Of a stretch of 64,000 nt of DNA, positions 33,316 to 42,965 are shown piece after piece. The notes under the pieces were generated by a model, which was given only the letters and a program-made list of their open reading frames with translations, searched no databases and had not been told where the DNA came from. The number at the start of each line of letters is the position of its first letter. Position 1 is the stretch's first letter. The position numbers and the translations under genes are program-made. Source of the DNA: Sulfitobacter mediterraneus (GTDB taxonomy: Bacteria; Pseudomonadota; Alphaproteobacteria; Rhodobacterales; Rhodobacteraceae); contig NZ_QBKU01000010.1 of assembly GCF_003054325.1 (NCBI RefSeq), positions 1 to 64,000 of the forward strand, written 5' to 3'.

Positions 33316-34073
33316 GTCAGCCTCATCGGGATGCCTGCGGCGGCCATATGCGCCTTGGCTTCGGCTATGGTATATTCGCCAAAGTGAAAGATCGAGGCGG
33401 CCAGCACAGCTGAGGCACCACCTTTGGTTACGCCGTCCACCAGATGATCCAAAGTGCCAACACCGCCGGAGGCGATCACCGGCACATGGACCGCATCCGA
33501 AATGGCGCGGGTCAGGGGCAGGTTAAAGCCCTGTTTGGTGCCGTCCCGATCCATCGAGGTCAGCAGGATCTCACCCGCGCCCTTGGCGGTCACGGTGCGG
33601 GCAAATTCGACCGCGTCTATGCCCGTGGGCTTGCGGCCGCCATGAGTAAAGATTTCCCATTTGCCGGGCGAGACTGTTTTGGCGTCAATCGCGCAGACGA
33701 TGCATTGGCTGCCAAATTGGTTGGCGGCCTCGGCGATCACATCAGGGTTGGCCACGGCAGCGGAGTTGAAGCTGACCTTATCCGCACCCGCCAACAAAAG
33801 CGCCCGCACATCGGCAGAGCTGCGCACCCCGCCGCCCACTGTCAGGGGGATATAGCAATGCTCCGCCGTGCGGCGCACCAGATCAAACATCGTGCCGCGG
33901 TTTTCATGGGTCGCGTGAATATCGAGAAAACACAGCTCGTCCGCGCCAGCGGCGTCATAGGCGATGGCGGCATCTACCGGATCGCCCGCATCGCGCAGGC
34001 CGACAAAGTTCACGCCTTTGACGACGCGGCCATCAGCAACGTCAAGGCAAGGGATGATGCGGGTTTTGAGCAT
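33312..34073 (-). CDS. hisF: imidazole glycerol phosphate synthase cyclase subunit
   Basis: 253-residue (beta-alpha)8 barrel HisF, which with HisH makes imidazole glycerol phosphate. The N-terminus [16 protein letters not shown] carries the catalytic Asp 11. The second catalytic Asp lies in [10 protein letters not shown]. Phosphate loops are GGGVRS and ASGGVG. The gene lies 93 bp after hisA, with an intervening GC-rich hairpin, and overlaps hisE. Confidence 0.96.
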   Translation of the reverse strand: MLKTRIIPCLDVADGRVVKGVNFVGLRDAGDPVDAAIAYDAAGADELCFLDIHATHENRGTMFDLVRRTAEHCYIPLTVGGGVRSSADVRALLLAGADKVSFNSAAVANPDVIAEAANQFGSQCIVCAIDAKTVSPGKWEIFTHGGRKPTGIDAVEFARTVTAKGAGEILLTSMDRDGTKQGFNLPLTRAISDAVHVPVIASGGVGTLDHLVDGVTKGGASAVLAASIFHFGEYTIAEAKAHMAAAGIPMRLT

Positions 34074-34110
34074 GGGTGTGGTTTAATCCGCTGTTGTCTT
34101 TGGGGCAAGC

Positions 34111-34155
34111 GCCGGGGGGCTTTGCGCCCCCCGGACCCCCCGCAGAGGTTTTTTG
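34111..34155. repeat. GC-rich intergenic hairpin with TTTTTTGGCC tail
   Basis: CCGGGGGGC pairs with GCCCCCCGG around TTTGC (about 34111-34133). It is followed on the plus strand by CCCCGCAGAGG, a T run and GGCCAAATGAAG. It lies between hisA and hisF. From memory, similar hairpins with this tail are scattered in roseobacter intergenic regions, so it may be a repetitive element rather than a his terminator. Confidence 0.45.
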
Positions 34156-34166
34156 GCCAAATGAAG

Positions 34167-34886
34167 TTAGGGGGCAAGGGCCGAGAGCGCTGCCTTGAGA
34201 TCTATCGCGCCGTCATAAAGAGCGCGGCCCGAGATGGCCCCTTCGATCACGCCGGTTTGTTTGAGGGCGATGAGGTCATCCAGCGAGGACACGCCGCCGG
34301 AGGCGATCACCGGGATCGACACCGCGCGGGCCAGATCGGCGGTGGCCTCGATGTTGGGGCCGCCCATTGCGCCATCGCGCATGATGTCTGTGTAGATAAT
34401 GGCCGCAACGCCCGCGTCCTCAAAGGATTTGGCAAGATCGGTGACCATCACATCGGTTTCTGTGGCCCAGCCTTTGGTGGCCACGCGGCCACCGCGGGCA
34501 TCAATACCGACCGCAACCTGCCCCGGAAAGGCTTTTGCAGCCTCGCGCACGAGATCGGGGTTTTCGACGGCAACCGTGCCAAGGATCACCCGCGCCAGTC
34601 CCTTGTCTAGCCAACCTTCGATGGTGGCCATATCGCGGATACCGCCGCCCAGCTGCGCCGGCACCTTGCATGCCTTGAGGATGGCCTCGACTGGCGCCGC
34701 GTTGACCGGCGTTCCGGCAAAAGCACCATTGAGATCAACCAGATGCAACCATTCACAACCGGCCTCGACAAAGCTGCGGGCCTGCGCGGCGGGATCGTCG
34801 TTGAACACGGTCGAGCGATCCATGTCACCATGTACGAGGCGCACAGCCTGGCCGTCTTTGAGGTCAATTGCGGGATAGAGGATCAT
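34167..34886 (-). CDS. hisA: phosphoribosylformimino-5-aminoimidazole carboxamide ribotide isomerase
   Basis: 239-residue barrel isomerase of histidine synthesis. The N-terminal [16 protein letters not shown] holds the catalytic Asp. The second half has [13 protein letters not shown] with the second Asp, and phosphate-binding GGGIRD and ASGGVSS. Length is standard. First gene of the hisA-hisF-hisE group on the minus strand; hisH and hisB follow the plus-strand DUF2147 pair upstream. Confidence 0.96.
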   Translation of the reverse strand: MILYPAIDLKDGQAVRLVHGDMDRSTVFNDDPAAQARSFVEAGCEWLHLVDLNGAFAGTPVNAAPVEAILKACKVPAQLGGGIRDMATIEGWLDKGLARVILGTVAVENPDLVREAAKAFPGQVAVGIDARGGRVATKGWATETDVMVTDLAKSFEDAGVAAIIYTDIMRDGAMGGPNIEATADLARAVSIPVIASGGVSSLDDLIALKQTGVIEGAISGRALYDGAIDLKAALSALAP

Positions 34887-35019
34887 GGTCTGTCCTTATG
34901 ATCTGAAGTTGGGTCCGGTTATGCATGTTGCGGGGCGATTTGCAACGCGACCCAAGGTCAGCCTTGCCTGAAAGGGGGAGGATCGCACAGACTGGCCCCA
35001 GAAAATGGGGAGGAATGAC

Positions 35020-35406
35020 ATGAAAACGATGATCACAGCGGCGCTGTTTGCACTTGGTCTGGCCGGGGGCGCCTTGGCTGATCCTGCGGTTGGAACTTGG
35101 AAAACACAGGTCGATGACGGAGCCTATGCCCACGTAAAGATGGCGCCTTGCGGCGGCGCGGTTTGCGGCAAGATCGCCCGCACGTTCAATGACAGCGGCG
35201 AATACAAATCCAAAAACCTGGGCAAAACCCTTGTTATTGATATGAAAGCCGAAGGCGGCGGCAAGTACAAAGGCAAGGTTTGGCGGCCCTCCAAGGACAA
35301 GATCTATATCGGCAAGATGGCGGTCTCGGGCAACACGTTGAAGCTGTCGGGTTGCGTTGCGGGTGGTTTGATCTGTTCAAAACAGACATGGCAACGCCTG
35401 AACTAA
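35020..35406 (+). CDS. DUF2147 exported protein
   Basis: 128-residue periplasmic protein with a signal peptide (about 1-20, ending ALAD). The DUF2147 beta-barrel-like domain follows: VGTWKTQVDDGAYAHVKM, a Cys-pair segment CGGAVCGKI, and the closing SGCVAGGLICSKQTW. ATG 35020 is chosen at the signal sequence. A paralogue follows 78 bp later after a terminator. The function of the family is not known to me; the cysteines probably form disulfides. Confidence 0.85.
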   Translation: MKTMITAALFALGLAGGALADPAVGTWKTQVDDGAYAHVKMAPCGGAVCGKIARTFNDSGEYKSKNLGKTLVIDMKAEGGGKYKGKVWRPSKDKIYIGKMAVSGNTLKLSGCVAGGLICSKQTWQRLN

Positions 35407-35429
35407 CTTCGGCAAGACATTGAAAGTTG

Positions 35430-35466
35430 AGGCGCAGAAGGGTAATCCTTACTGCGCCTTTTCTTT
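35430..35466 (+). terminator. intrinsic terminator after first DUF2147 gene
   Basis: AGGCGCAG (35430-35437) pairs with CTGCGCCT (35452-35459), with further pairing inside, followed by TTTTCTTTTT. It separates the two DUF2147 genes into distinct transcripts or attenuates the second. Confidence 0.85.
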
Positions 35467-35484
35467 TTGGTGGGAGACCCGGCC

Positions 35485-35892
35485 ATGACCGTCTTCAGAG
35501 TGATCGCTGCCAGTGCATGCGCCGCTGTCCTAGGCAGCGCCGCGCTGGCGCAAAGTGCGCAGGTGGAGGTGCCGCTGGGACTGTGGAAGTCCGAGCCGGA
35601 TCGGCGCGGCATTGTGCTGAATGTGCGGACCAAGCCTTGCGGACGGTCGATGTGCGGACGGGTGGAGCGGGTCAAGGACAGGCGAGGCTATGACACGCCT
35701 TCAACCATGGTGGGGCAAAAAGTGCTCTGGGATCTGAAGCCGCAGCCAGATGGCAGCTTTCTGGGGAAAATGGTGGACAGCCAGGGCAACTGGTTGTCCG
35801 AAACCCGGATTGAGGCGCGTTCAGGCAAACTGCATCTGCGGACCTGCGGGGATGATGGTTGTCAGGATCTGGTCTGGAAACGCCTGCGTTAG
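35485..35892 (+). CDS. DUF2147 exported protein, tandem paralogue
   Basis: 135-residue paralogue of the preceding protein, with signal peptide (about 1-23, ending ALAQ). Domain hallmarks are LGLWKSEPDRRGIVLNV, CGRSMCGRVERVKD and the final RTCGDDGCQDLVWKRL. ATG 35485 chosen. Divergence from its neighbour is large, so the duplication is old. It converges with hisH with stop codons overlapping by four bases. Confidence 0.83.
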   Translation: MTVFRVIAASACAAVLGSAALAQSAQVEVPLGLWKSEPDRRGIVLNVRTKPCGRSMCGRVERVKDRRGYDTPSTMVGQKVLWDLKPQPDGSFLGKMVDSQGNWLSETRIEARSGKLHLRTCGDDGCQDLVWKRLR

Positions 35893-36527
35893 GGCTTCCA
35901 GTTCAGAAAATTGGCAATCAGGCGCAGGCCAGTGGCCTGGCTTTTTTCGGGGTGAAACTGCATGCCCAACATGGTGCCGCGTCCGATGATCGCGGTCACA
36001 TCACCGGCGTAGTCGACATGTGCAAGCCGCTGTGCCTCGTCTTGCACAACCATATGATATGAATGCACAAAATAGGCGTGATCGCCGGTTGAGACACCAT
36101 CAAATACCGCATGTGGGTGGTCGATCACCAGGTCGTTCCAACCCATGTGCGGCACTTTCAGGCTTGGGTCCGCAGGGGTGATTTTGGTCACTTCCCCGCC
36201 AATCCAGTCCAGGCCGGACGTGTCAGAATATTCGCGGCCCAATGTGGCCATCAGCTGCATCCCGACACAGATGCCAAGAAAGGGGCGGCCTTTCACTTCG
36301 ACCGCTTCGACCATCGCATCATATAGCCCGCCAGAGCCTTTGAGCGCGGCCATGCAGGCCGGAAACGCGCCGTCTCCGGGCAGCACAAGACGGTCGGCTT
36401 TTGCCACAACATCAGCATCGGCGGTGACGATCACGTCGCCTGCGCCAACTTCATCGGCCATCCGCTCAAACGCCTTGTGCGCCGAATGCAGATTGCCGGA
36501 TTCGTAGTCAATTATCGCGGTCAGCAT
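35889..36527 (-). CDS. hisH: imidazole glycerol phosphate synthase glutaminase subunit
   Basis: 212-residue class I glutamine amidotransferase subunit that feeds ammonia to HisF. The nucleophile elbow FLGICVGMQL holds the catalytic Cys; the His and Glu of the triad are in GMQFHPEKSQ. The oxyanion region LPGDGAFP is also present. It lies 11 bp downstream of hisB on the minus strand. Confidence 0.95.
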   Translation of the reverse strand: MLTAIIDYESGNLHSAHKAFERMADEVGAGDVIVTADADVVAKADRLVLPGDGAFPACMAALKGSGGLYDAMVEAVEVKGRPFLGICVGMQLMATLGREYSDTSGLDWIGGEVTKITPADPSLKVPHMGWNDLVIDHPHAVFDGVSTGDHAYFVHSYHMVVQDEAQRLAHVDYAGDVTAIIGRGTMLGMQFHPEKSQATGLRLIANFLNWKP

Positions 36528-36538
36528 GCAGCTTTTCC

Positions 36539-37126
36539 TCAGAGGGCGCCTTTGGTCGAAGGAATATCCCCCGATTTGCGGGGATCAACCTCGACCGCCT
36601 CGCGCAGCGCCCGTGCCACGGATTTGAACGCCGCCTCAACGATGTGGTGGCTGTTGATCCCGTGCAGCATATCGACGTGCAGCGTGATGCCGCCCTGTGT
36701 GCCGAACGCCTGAAAAAACTCGCGCACCAGCTCGGTGTCGAAAGTCCCGATCTTGGCGGTGGGAACGTCCACGTTCCAGATCAAAAACGGCCGCGCCGAC
36801 AGATCCAGCGCTGTGCGGATTTGGGCGTCATCCATCGGCAGCAAACAGGCGCCATAGCGGCGGATGCCGCGTTTGTCGCCCAATGCCTTGGCCAATGCCT
36901 GACCCAAGGTGATGCCCACATCCTCAACCGTGTGGTGGTCGTCAATGTGCAAATCTCCCTTGGCGCGGATTTTCATATCAATCAGCGAATGCCGGGCCAA
37001 TTGGTCAAGCATGTGATCAAAAAAGCCAACACCGGTCTGGTTGTCATAAGCGCCGGTGCCGTCGAGATTGATCTCAACAGTGACATCGGTTTCTGCGGTG
37101 GTGCGGGTCAAAGTCGCTGTGCGCAT
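36539..37126 (-). CDS. hisB: imidazoleglycerol-phosphate dehydratase
   Basis: 195-residue monofunctional HisB, sixth step of histidine synthesis, Mn-dependent. Metal-binding motifs [29 protein letters not shown] and the second-half [17 protein letters not shown] are intact. ATG 37126 is chosen by family start; the frame stays open upstream without protein character. First gene of the minus-strand hisBH pair. Confidence 0.96.
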   Translation of the reverse strand: MRTATLTRTTAETDVTVEINLDGTGAYDNQTGVGFFDHMLDQLARHSLIDMKIRAKGDLHIDDHHTVEDVGITLGQALAKALGDKRGIRRYGACLLPMDDAQIRTALDLSARPFLIWNVDVPTAKIGTFDTELVREFFQAFGTQGGITLHVDMLHGINSHHIVEAAFKSVARALREAVEVDPRKSGDIPSTKGAL

Positions 37127-37256
37127 GGGGGTCTCCTGCGGTTTCGCGTCCTTATACCAGCGCAGGCGGGCAGGCCAAGGGCAATGGCGCCTACGATCAG
37201 GGATTGCGGCGCATTGGGGCATGTGAGAGTCTGGGCCAAACCAGAATGAGGCTGTT

Positions 37257-37496
37257 ATGAGCACTTGCGTCTTTATCCAGATCCGTTGCCGCCCCGGTTC
37301 GACCTACCGTGTGGCCGAAGAAATTGCCCTGCGCGAAATCCACTCAGAGCTGTACTCCACCTCGGGTGATTATGATTTGCTGATGAAACTCTATATCCCT
37401 AAAGGCGAGGATGTCGGCGTCTATATCAATGATCGTTTGCTGGATATTGATGGGATTGAACGCTCGCTCACCACGATGACATTCAAGGTCTTTTGA
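37257..37496 (+). CDS. stand-alone Lrp/AsnC ligand-binding (RAM) domain
   Basis: 79-residue protein that is only the C-terminal sensor domain of Lrp/AsnC regulators. It lacks any helix-turn-helix. The pattern includes [36 protein letters not shown] and the [17 protein letters not shown] ending. Such single-domain members form oligomers that bind amino acids and may modulate full-length regulators. The stop overlaps the following gene's TTG start. Confidence 0.85.
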   Translation: MSTCVFIQIRCRPGSTYRVAEEIALREIHSELYSTSGDYDLLMKLYIPKGEDVGVYINDRLLDIDGIERSLTTMTFKVF

Positions 37497-37843
37497 CCCT
37501 GCGGTGGCCTCTGGCGGCGGCTGCGGTTTTGGCGGCCAGTCTGTCAGCGCATCCTGCCGCTGCCGCGCGCACCTATGAGGGGGAGGAGGCCGCAGCGCTG
37601 CGCTGTGCCAATATGCTGGCTTTGACGGCGGTGACCCTCGCCGGGGCGGACTTGATCGGAGATCAGGAAAAAGAGGTGATGTTGGGGGTGACTGTGCTGA
37701 TCCTTGAACGGCACGTCAGCGGCACGTGGCGGCAAAAGAAAGCCGCGCTAGAGATTGTCCGCGACCGGCGCAGTTTTCCCGATACATTGGATGATTACCG
37801 GCGCAACGCCGCACGCTGTCTGGCGCAATTCCCGATCAACTAG
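37493..37843 (+). CDS. exported hypothetical protein
   Basis: 116-residue protein with a signal peptide (about 1-24, ending HPAAAA). The mature helical domain contains AALRCANMLALTAVTLAGADLIG and a second Cys in NAARCLAQFP. The start is TTG 37493, overlapping the previous stop, since no ATG is available before the signal sequence. I do not recognise the family. Probably translated together with the RAM protein. Confidence 0.65.
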   Translation: MTLRWPLAAAAVLAASLSAHPAAAARTYEGEEAAALRCANMLALTAVTLAGADLIGDQEKEVMLGVTVLILERHVSGTWRQKKAALEIVRDRRSFPDTLDDYRRNAARCLAQFPIN

Positions 37844-37845
37844 GA

Positions 37846-38838
37846 TCAGACCAAATGCACGCCCGGAGTGGTGGCCTTGCGCGCCGCAGCAGAGGCGCGG
37901 CCAAGCTTTGCCTTGCTCTTTTCACGCATCATGGCGCGGCCGATCGCACGGTCAAAGGTCTTTTTCACCCGCTGGTTGCGGCTGGCGTTCGGGGTGATCG
38001 GATTGCCGATCGACACGCTCAGCCCCATTGAGGTGCCGTCATCAAAAAGTGCCGCCCCCTGATCGAGAACCGCATGCACCTGATCTTCGATTTCGGGCCA
38101 TTGCGGTGGCTCGCTGCCCTGCATGATCGACAGGAACACGCCGTCCCCCTGATAGGTCATCAACATATGCGGGCAATCCACCACTTCCGAAATGGCATCG
38201 ACCACCTCGGTCAGCGCGATGGCAAATTCATGGGTCTGGCACCGGGCAAACAGCCCGTCGATGTCTTCGACTTTGGTTGCAAAGATGGTGCAGGCATCCA
38301 ACCGGCGGCGCGACAGCTGCGACAGGTAATTGCCCAGAGAAAAGGGCAAAATCAACTGGTTGAGATGTGAGATACGCACCGGATCAGCCAGATCAAAGGC
38401 ATGGTGGCCCGGTTCTGCCACGATCTGATCTAGCGGATCAAGACGCGGCACAAGGTCCGTGGTTTCTGTCATCCGGCGTGCAACCCGCACCCGTGTGACC
38501 ATCTCTTTGACGTCAAAAGGTTTGGTGATGTAGTCGTTGGCTCCGGCGGCAAAGGCGCTTTCGATGCGTTTGTGATCAGTGACCGAGGTCAGCATCAGAA
38601 TTGGCGTATTGCGATAGCGCGGCAGGGCGCGGATACGCTCGCACAGGGTGATGCCGTCCATCTCAGGCATCTCGACATCCAGCAAAAGGCAATCATATTC
38701 GACATCCGGATCGGCCAGATGGCTCAGTGCGGCAGGGCCATTGCTGGCAAGGGTAATGTCCGGCAAGTCGGCTTGTTTGAACACAAGCGGCAAAAGATCA
38801 AGGATCAGTGGATCATCATCAACAGCCAAGAGTCTCAT
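37846..38838 (-). CDS. response regulator with degenerate GGDEF-like output domain
   Basis: 330-residue protein. The receiver domain (1-120) has intact residues: the acidic pair in AVDDDPLIL, phospho-acceptor in CLLLDVEMPEMDG, Thr/Ser in MLTSVTD, Lys in YITKPF. The C-terminal region (about 165-310) has the general run of a nucleotide cyclase. The place of GGDEF reads YQGDGVFL, and a late SVSIGN matches the GGDEF-domain strand. It is probably catalytically inactive as a diguanylate cyclase. ATG 38838 chosen. Convergent with the preceding hypothetical gene, 2 bp between stops. No kinase gene is adjacent. Confidence 0.75.
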   Translation of the reverse strand: MRLLAVDDDPLILDLLPLVFKQADLPDITLASNGPAALSHLADPDVEYDCLLLDVEMPEMDGITLCERIRALPRYRNTPILMLTSVTDHKRIESAFAAGANDYITKPFDVKEMVTRVRVARRMTETTDLVPRLDPLDQIVAEPGHHAFDLADPVRISHLNQLILPFSLGNYLSQLSRRRLDACTIFATKVEDIDGLFARCQTHEFAIALTEVVDAISEVVDCPHMLMTYQGDGVFLSIMQGSEPPQWPEIEDQVHAVLDQGAALFDDGTSMGLSVSIGNPITPNASRNQRVKKTFDRAIGRAMMREKSKAKLGRASAAARKATTPGVHLV

Positions 38839-39035
38839 TGCGTACCTCTCCGATTTTTTCCCGCGCCTTCTGGCAAGTGGAATGTCATCTTTGCCATCCA
38901 TTAACCCTGAGAAATCGGCGAAATTATGACGCTGATGCCCACATTGCCCGCACATTTGGTATTTTTCGATATGATATATGGCGGCTGTGCAAAATGTTGC
39001 CGATTTGCAAGATCGTTTAAACCGAATTTAAAAAC

Positions 39036-39060
39036 CAAAAAGGCCGCCCGAAGGCGGCCT
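39036..39060 (-). terminator. intrinsic terminator of tRNA-Gly
   Basis: AGGCCGCC (39041-39048) and GGCGGCCT (39053-39060) pair perfectly around CGAA. Read on the minus strand the stem is followed by a run of T. It lies 31 bases after the tRNA-Gly 3' end. Confidence 0.88.
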
Positions 39061-39091
39061 CTTGATGTCCTGTTGGGTGACAGGATCCGAA

Positions 39092-39166
39092 TGGAGCGGG
39101 CGAGGCGATTCGAACGCCCGACCCTAACCTTGGCAAGGTTATGCTCTACCCCTGAGCTACGCCCGC
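39092..39166 (-). tRNA. tRNA-Gly (anticodon GCC)
   Basis: 75-base minus-strand cloverleaf with encoded CCA: acceptor GCGGGCG/CGCCCGC, D arm GCTC/GAGC, anticodon stem TAACC/GGTTA with loop TTGCCAA, T arm GGGCG/CGCCT (one G-T pair) with loop TTCGAAT. Anticodon GCC reads glycine codons. Confidence 0.97.
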
Positions 39167-39444
39167 ATCCTTCGGATATGGGGGGAATACCCATCTGCGC
39201 TGGGGGCCGCAAGAGGGAAAAACAGCCAAACTGCACTTTTTTTAACTGATCCGGTTTTTGTTTGTTTTGGCCGTGTTGGAGGGGGCTGTTCACATCGGTT
39301 TTCTGGATTGTCTGCCGGAGGTGGGCGCAAAAGGACAGGCCGCTGCGGTTCTTTCGAAACACTTGCGCCCTGTTGTTGCCGCGAAAGCGATCGGCGCTTG
39401 ACCTTTGCCGGTATCCATCGTGGCCTGCGCCAAAAGGGGCGCCC

Positions 39445-40692
39445 ATGCAAAAGTCACTGCTTATCCGTTTCATCACTGCCAGCGGCGTGACCAACCTTGC
39501 CGATGGGATTGCCACGGTGGCCTGGGCTTGGCTGGCCTCGCTGTTGACCCGTGATCCTTTGATGATCGCGTTGGTGCCTGTGGCCTTGCGGTTGCCGTGG
39601 TTTGTCTGCGCCATTCCGGCAGGGATCATCACCGATAGGGTGGACCGCCGCAAACTGATCCTGTGGATGGATGTGCTGCGCGGGCTGGCCTTTGTGGTTG
39701 TGGCGCTGGTGCTGTGGTCGGTCACGCCGCTGGTGGATGCGCCGCAGACCGGCACATCTTATCCTGCGGTGTTTGGTATGGTCTTGTTGGCGGCGATGGT
39801 TGTGGGTATCGCGGAGGTGTTCCGCGACAATGCCGCCCAAACGATGCTGCCGGCGATTGTACCGCATGAGGCTTTGGAAAAGGCCAATGGCCGGTTGTGG
39901 AGTGTCGAACTGGTCGGCAATGCGCTGCTCGGTCCGGCGGTGGGGGCGACGCTGATCGCGATAGCCGTGCCCTTGCCCTTTGCCCTTAACGCGCTGGCCT
40001 ATGTCATTGCGGTGGTGCTGATCTGGCAGATGGCTGGTAATTTCCGCCCGCAAGCGCAAACCGACCGCCACTGGCGCCGCGAATTGATGCAGGCCGTGCA
40101 GTTCTTGCGCGGCAATCCACTGTTGCTGGCGCTGGCGTGGATCACAGGCTTTTGGAACTTGCTATACGAGATGGTCGCGATCGGGCTGATCCTGCATGCG
40201 CAGGAAAACCTGAACATCGGGGCGCAAACCTATGGCTTGATCCTTGCCGCAGGGGCGGTGGGCGGCATCTTTGGCGGCTGGTGCGGCGATCCGATCATCC
40301 GCCGGCTGGGCGGCAAACGCACCGCGCAATGGATGCTGGCACTTTCTGCGCCCGCCTTTGCCGGAATGGCCCTTGCACCCGGCCCGGTGGCCCTCGGGAT
40401 TGTGCTGATGCTGTTCAGCTTTACCGGCCTTGTTTGGAACACGGTCTCGGTGTCCTACCGCCAACGAGCGATCCCAGATGCGATGCTGGGGCGGGTCAAC
40501 AGCCTCTATCGCTTGCTGGCGTGGGGGATGATGCCCGTCGGATTGCTGCTGTCCGGGATGATCGTGCGGCTGGCCGAAGCGCCGCTTGGCCGCGATCTGG
40601 CCCTGACCGCGCCATTCTGGGTCGGCACCTTGGGCGCGGCTGTCTTGGGCGCACTGGGCTGGCGTGCCCTGAACCGCTGGTTCCCGACCTAG
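39445..40692 (+). CDS. MFS transporter
   Basis: 415-residue major facilitator with about 12 membrane helices. The helix 2-3 loop motif is seen as GIITDRVDRRKLI. The helix 8-9 region includes GGWCGDPIIRRLGGKRT, the second-half counterpart. It resembles the enterobactin-exporter-like (EntS/MFS_3) group, but the substrate is not predictable. ATG 39445 chosen by membrane helix 1. Convergent with the MAPEG gene (stops overlap by four bases). Confidence 0.88.
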   Translation: MQKSLLIRFITASGVTNLADGIATVAWAWLASLLTRDPLMIALVPVALRLPWFVCAIPAGIITDRVDRRKLILWMDVLRGLAFVVVALVLWSVTPLVDAPQTGTSYPAVFGMVLLAAMVVGIAEVFRDNAAQTMLPAIVPHEALEKANGRLWSVELVGNALLGPAVGATLIAIAVPLPFALNALAYVIAVVLIWQMAGNFRPQAQTDRHWRRELMQAVQFLRGNPLLLALAWITGFWNLLYEMVAIGLILHAQENLNIGAQTYGLILAAGAVGGIFGGWCGDPIIRRLGGKRTAQWMLALSAPAFAGMALAPGPVALGIVLMLFSFTGLVWNTVSVSYRQRAIPDAMLGRVNSLYRLLAWGMMPVGLLLSGMIVRLAEAPLGRDLALTAPFWVGTLGAAVLGALGWRALNRWFPT

Positions 40693-41078
40693 ATCACCGC
40701 ATGGGCCAACAGGCCCAAGGCGGTCACCGCCATCATCAGCAGGGTCAAGAGCATCCCAAGCTGGCGCAACACGATCTTTTGCGGTGTGGCGGCAAAGCCA
40801 AGCGCATGCAAAACGCGCCCCGCCAACAGGGTGAGCCCCATCAGATGCAGCGCCACGGCAGGGCTGCCCATCAACTCGCTCATCACCATCAGCAACAGGG
40901 CCAGCGGCGCATATTCGGCGCAATTGGCCTGCGCCCGCATCCGCTTGAGCAGGTTCTTGTCGCCGGTGTCACCCAGCGACAACCGGTTTGCCCGCCGGTA
41001 CAGGATCACCCGCCAACTGAGACCAAGAAACAGCAAAACAATAAGGGCGGCATAAATCGGCGTGATGGTCAGGGTCAT
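40689..41078 (-). CDS. MAPEG-family membrane protein
   Basis: 129-residue protein with four hydrophobic helices. The MAPEG signature is visible: RRANRLSLGDTGDKNLLKRMRAQANCAEYAPLALLLM read in pieces, and GRVLHALGF. These are eicosanoid/glutathione-metabolism membrane proteins; bacterial members such as YecN have unknown roles. ATG 41078 chosen at the first helix. Confidence 0.85.
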   Translation of the reverse strand: MTLTITPIYAALIVLLFLGLSWRVILYRRANRLSLGDTGDKNLLKRMRAQANCAEYAPLALLLMVMSELMGSPAVALHLMGLTLLAGRVLHALGFAATPQKIVLRQLGMLLTLLMMAVTALGLLAHAVI

Positions 41079-41240
41079 GATCGGGCTCCTTTGCGGCAAC
41101 CCTAACCCGTTTTGCCAAGTGGCCAAGCCTGACCCTGCGTCGCGCTGCCCCCTGCTTCATTTGGCAAGAAAAACTCAAGAGCCCGATCAATGCCAACCGC
41201 ACCCGCAGCGATGGAGCGCCCATGCCCCAATCTCCCCAAA

Positions 41241-41270
41241 GAAAAAGGCCCCAACCGCCGTTGGAGCCTT
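41241..41270 (-). terminator. intrinsic terminator of ctaD
   Basis: On the minus strand AAGGCTCCAAC and GGTTGGGGCCTT form a stem with a GGC loop and are followed by TTTTTC. It begins 22 bases after the ctaD stop. Confidence 0.85.
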
Positions 41271-41291
41271 TGATGTTTTTAAACCGTCACC

Positions 41292-42965
41292 TTAGTGGCC
41301 GGGTTGTTTGTCCCAGTCTTCCTGTTTGGGCAGGATTTCAAAGGTATGCTCTGGTGGTGGGCTTGGCAAAGTCCACTCAAGCGTGTCGGCATATTCGTTC
41401 CATGGGTTGTTGGCTGTGCTGATCGCGCCGCGGCGCAGGGCATAGGCCATGATCCCAAAGAAGAAGATGAAGGAGGCAAAGCTCAGGAACGCGCCCCAGC
41501 TGGACCACTGGTTCCAATAGGCAAATGCCTCAGGATAGTCGATGTAGCGGCGCGGCATGCCCTGACGGCCCAAGAAGTGCTGTGGGAAGAAGGTCAGGTT
41601 GGCCCCGATAAACATCATCCAGAAGTGCAGCTTGCCTGCCCATTCAGGATACATACGGCCGGTCATCTTGGGGAAGTAGAAGTAAACCCCCGCAAAGATC
41701 GCGAACACCGCACCAAGGCTCATCACATAGTGGAAGTGCGCCACAACGTAGTATGTGTCGTGGTAATAGCGGTCCACAGCAGCCTGAGACAGAACGATAC
41801 CGGTCACGCCACCAACGGTGAACAGGAACAGGAAACCGAACGCCCAAAGCATCGGAGTTTTCATCTCAACCGAACCGCCCCACATGGTGGCAATCCAAGA
41901 GAAGACTTTAACCCCTGTCGGCACCGCAATCACCATCGTGGCCAGCATGAAATAGGCCTGCTGGTTGAGGGTCATGCCCACGGTGTACATGTGGTGCGCC
42001 CATACGACAAAGCCCAATGCACCAATCGCGATGATCGCCCAGACCATCGGCAGATAGCCAAAGATCGGCTTCCGAGAGAACGTCGCAATCACGTGGCTGA
42101 TGATACCAAAGCCGGGCAGGATGATGATGTACACTTCCGGGTGGCCAAAGAACCACAAGATGTGCTGGTAGAGAACCGGATCACCGCCGCCTGCTGGATC
42201 AAAGAAGGCAAAGCCAAAGTTACGGTCCATCAGCAACATGGTGATCGCGCCCGCCAGAACTGGCAGGGACAGCAGGATCAACCAGCTTGTGACAAAGATC
42301 GACCAGCTAAAGAGCGGCACCTTGAACAGGGTCATACCGGGGGCACGCATGTTCAGGAAGGTGGTGATCATGTTGATCGCACCCAGAATGGACGAGGCAC
42401 CCGAGACGTGTACCGCAAAGATCGCCAGATCCATCGACATGCCGCCTTCTTTGACGGACAGCGGTGGATAGAGAACCCAGCCCACACCGGACCCCAGCTG
42501 GCCATTGCCGCCGGGCGACAGAACCGAGCAAACAGCCAATGTTGTACCAGCCACATAAAGCCAGAACGACAGGTTGTTCATCCGCGGGAACGCCATGTCA
42601 GGTGCGCCGATTTGCAGCGGCATAAAGTAGTTGCCAAAGCCGCCAAAGAGCGCCGGAATTACCACGAAGAACATCATTAGGATGCCGTGGCCCGTGATCA
42701 AAACGTTCCAAAGGTGGCCGTTTGGCGTACAATCTGCCGATGCATCGGCAAAGAAACGCGCGCCTTCCATACACATGTACTGGACACCCGGATCCATCAG
42801 TTCAAGCCGCATGTAAACGGTGAACGCGACCGAAATAAACCCGACGAGGGCTGATACGATCAGGTACAAAATACCGATGTCTTTGTGGTTTGTTGACATG
42901 AACCAGCGGGTAAAGAACCCGCGATCGTCATGGTGGTCTTGGCCGTGAATGGCTGCGTCTGCCAT
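41292..42965 (-). CDS. ctaD: cytochrome c oxidase subunit I, aa3 type
   Basis: 557-residue haem-copper oxidase subunit I in the inner membrane, terminal enzyme of aerobic respiration. Haem a ligands lie in [11 protein letters not shown] and [13 protein letters not shown]. The Cu-B site is in [21 protein letters not shown] with the His-Tyr crosslink region, plus [10 protein letters not shown]. The K-channel Lys and D-channel [23 protein letters not shown] region are intact. ATG 42965 has an AGGAGG site. Other subunits are elsewhere. Confidence 0.97.
   Translation of the reverse strand: MADAAIHGQDHHDDRGFFTRWFMSTNHKDIGILYLIVSALVGFISVAFTVYMRLELMDPGVQYMCMEGARFFADASADCTPNGHLWNVLITGHGILMMFFVVIPALFGGFGNYFMPLQIGAPDMAFPRMNNLSFWLYVAGTTLAVCSVLSPGGNGQLGSGVGWVLYPPLSVKEGGMSMDLAIFAVHVSGASSILGAINMITTFLNMRAPGMTLFKVPLFSWSIFVTSWLILLSLPVLAGAITMLLMDRNFGFAFFDPAGGGDPVLYQHILWFFGHPEVYIIILPGFGIISHVIATFSRKPIFGYLPMVWAIIAIGALGFVVWAHHMYTVGMTLNQQAYFMLATMVIAVPTGVKVFSWIATMWGGSVEMKTPMLWAFGFLFLFTVGGVTGIVLSQAAVDRYYHDTYYVVAHFHYVMSLGAVFAIFAGVYFYFPKMTGRMYPEWAGKLHFWMMFIGANLTFFPQHFLGRQGMPRRYIDYPEAFAYWNQWSSWGAFLSFASFIFFFGIMAYALRRGAISTANNPWNEYADTLEWTLPSPPPEHTFEILPKQEDWDKQPGH

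Noticed and set aside
33444-34610. Open plus-strand frame of nearly 390 codons across hisF and hisA
   Set aside because: Spans two genuine genes in antisense; composition is that of a mirror frame.
41295-42680. Open plus-strand frame of about 460 codons opposite ctaD
   Set aside because: Antisense shadow of an unmistakable cytochrome oxidase subunit I.
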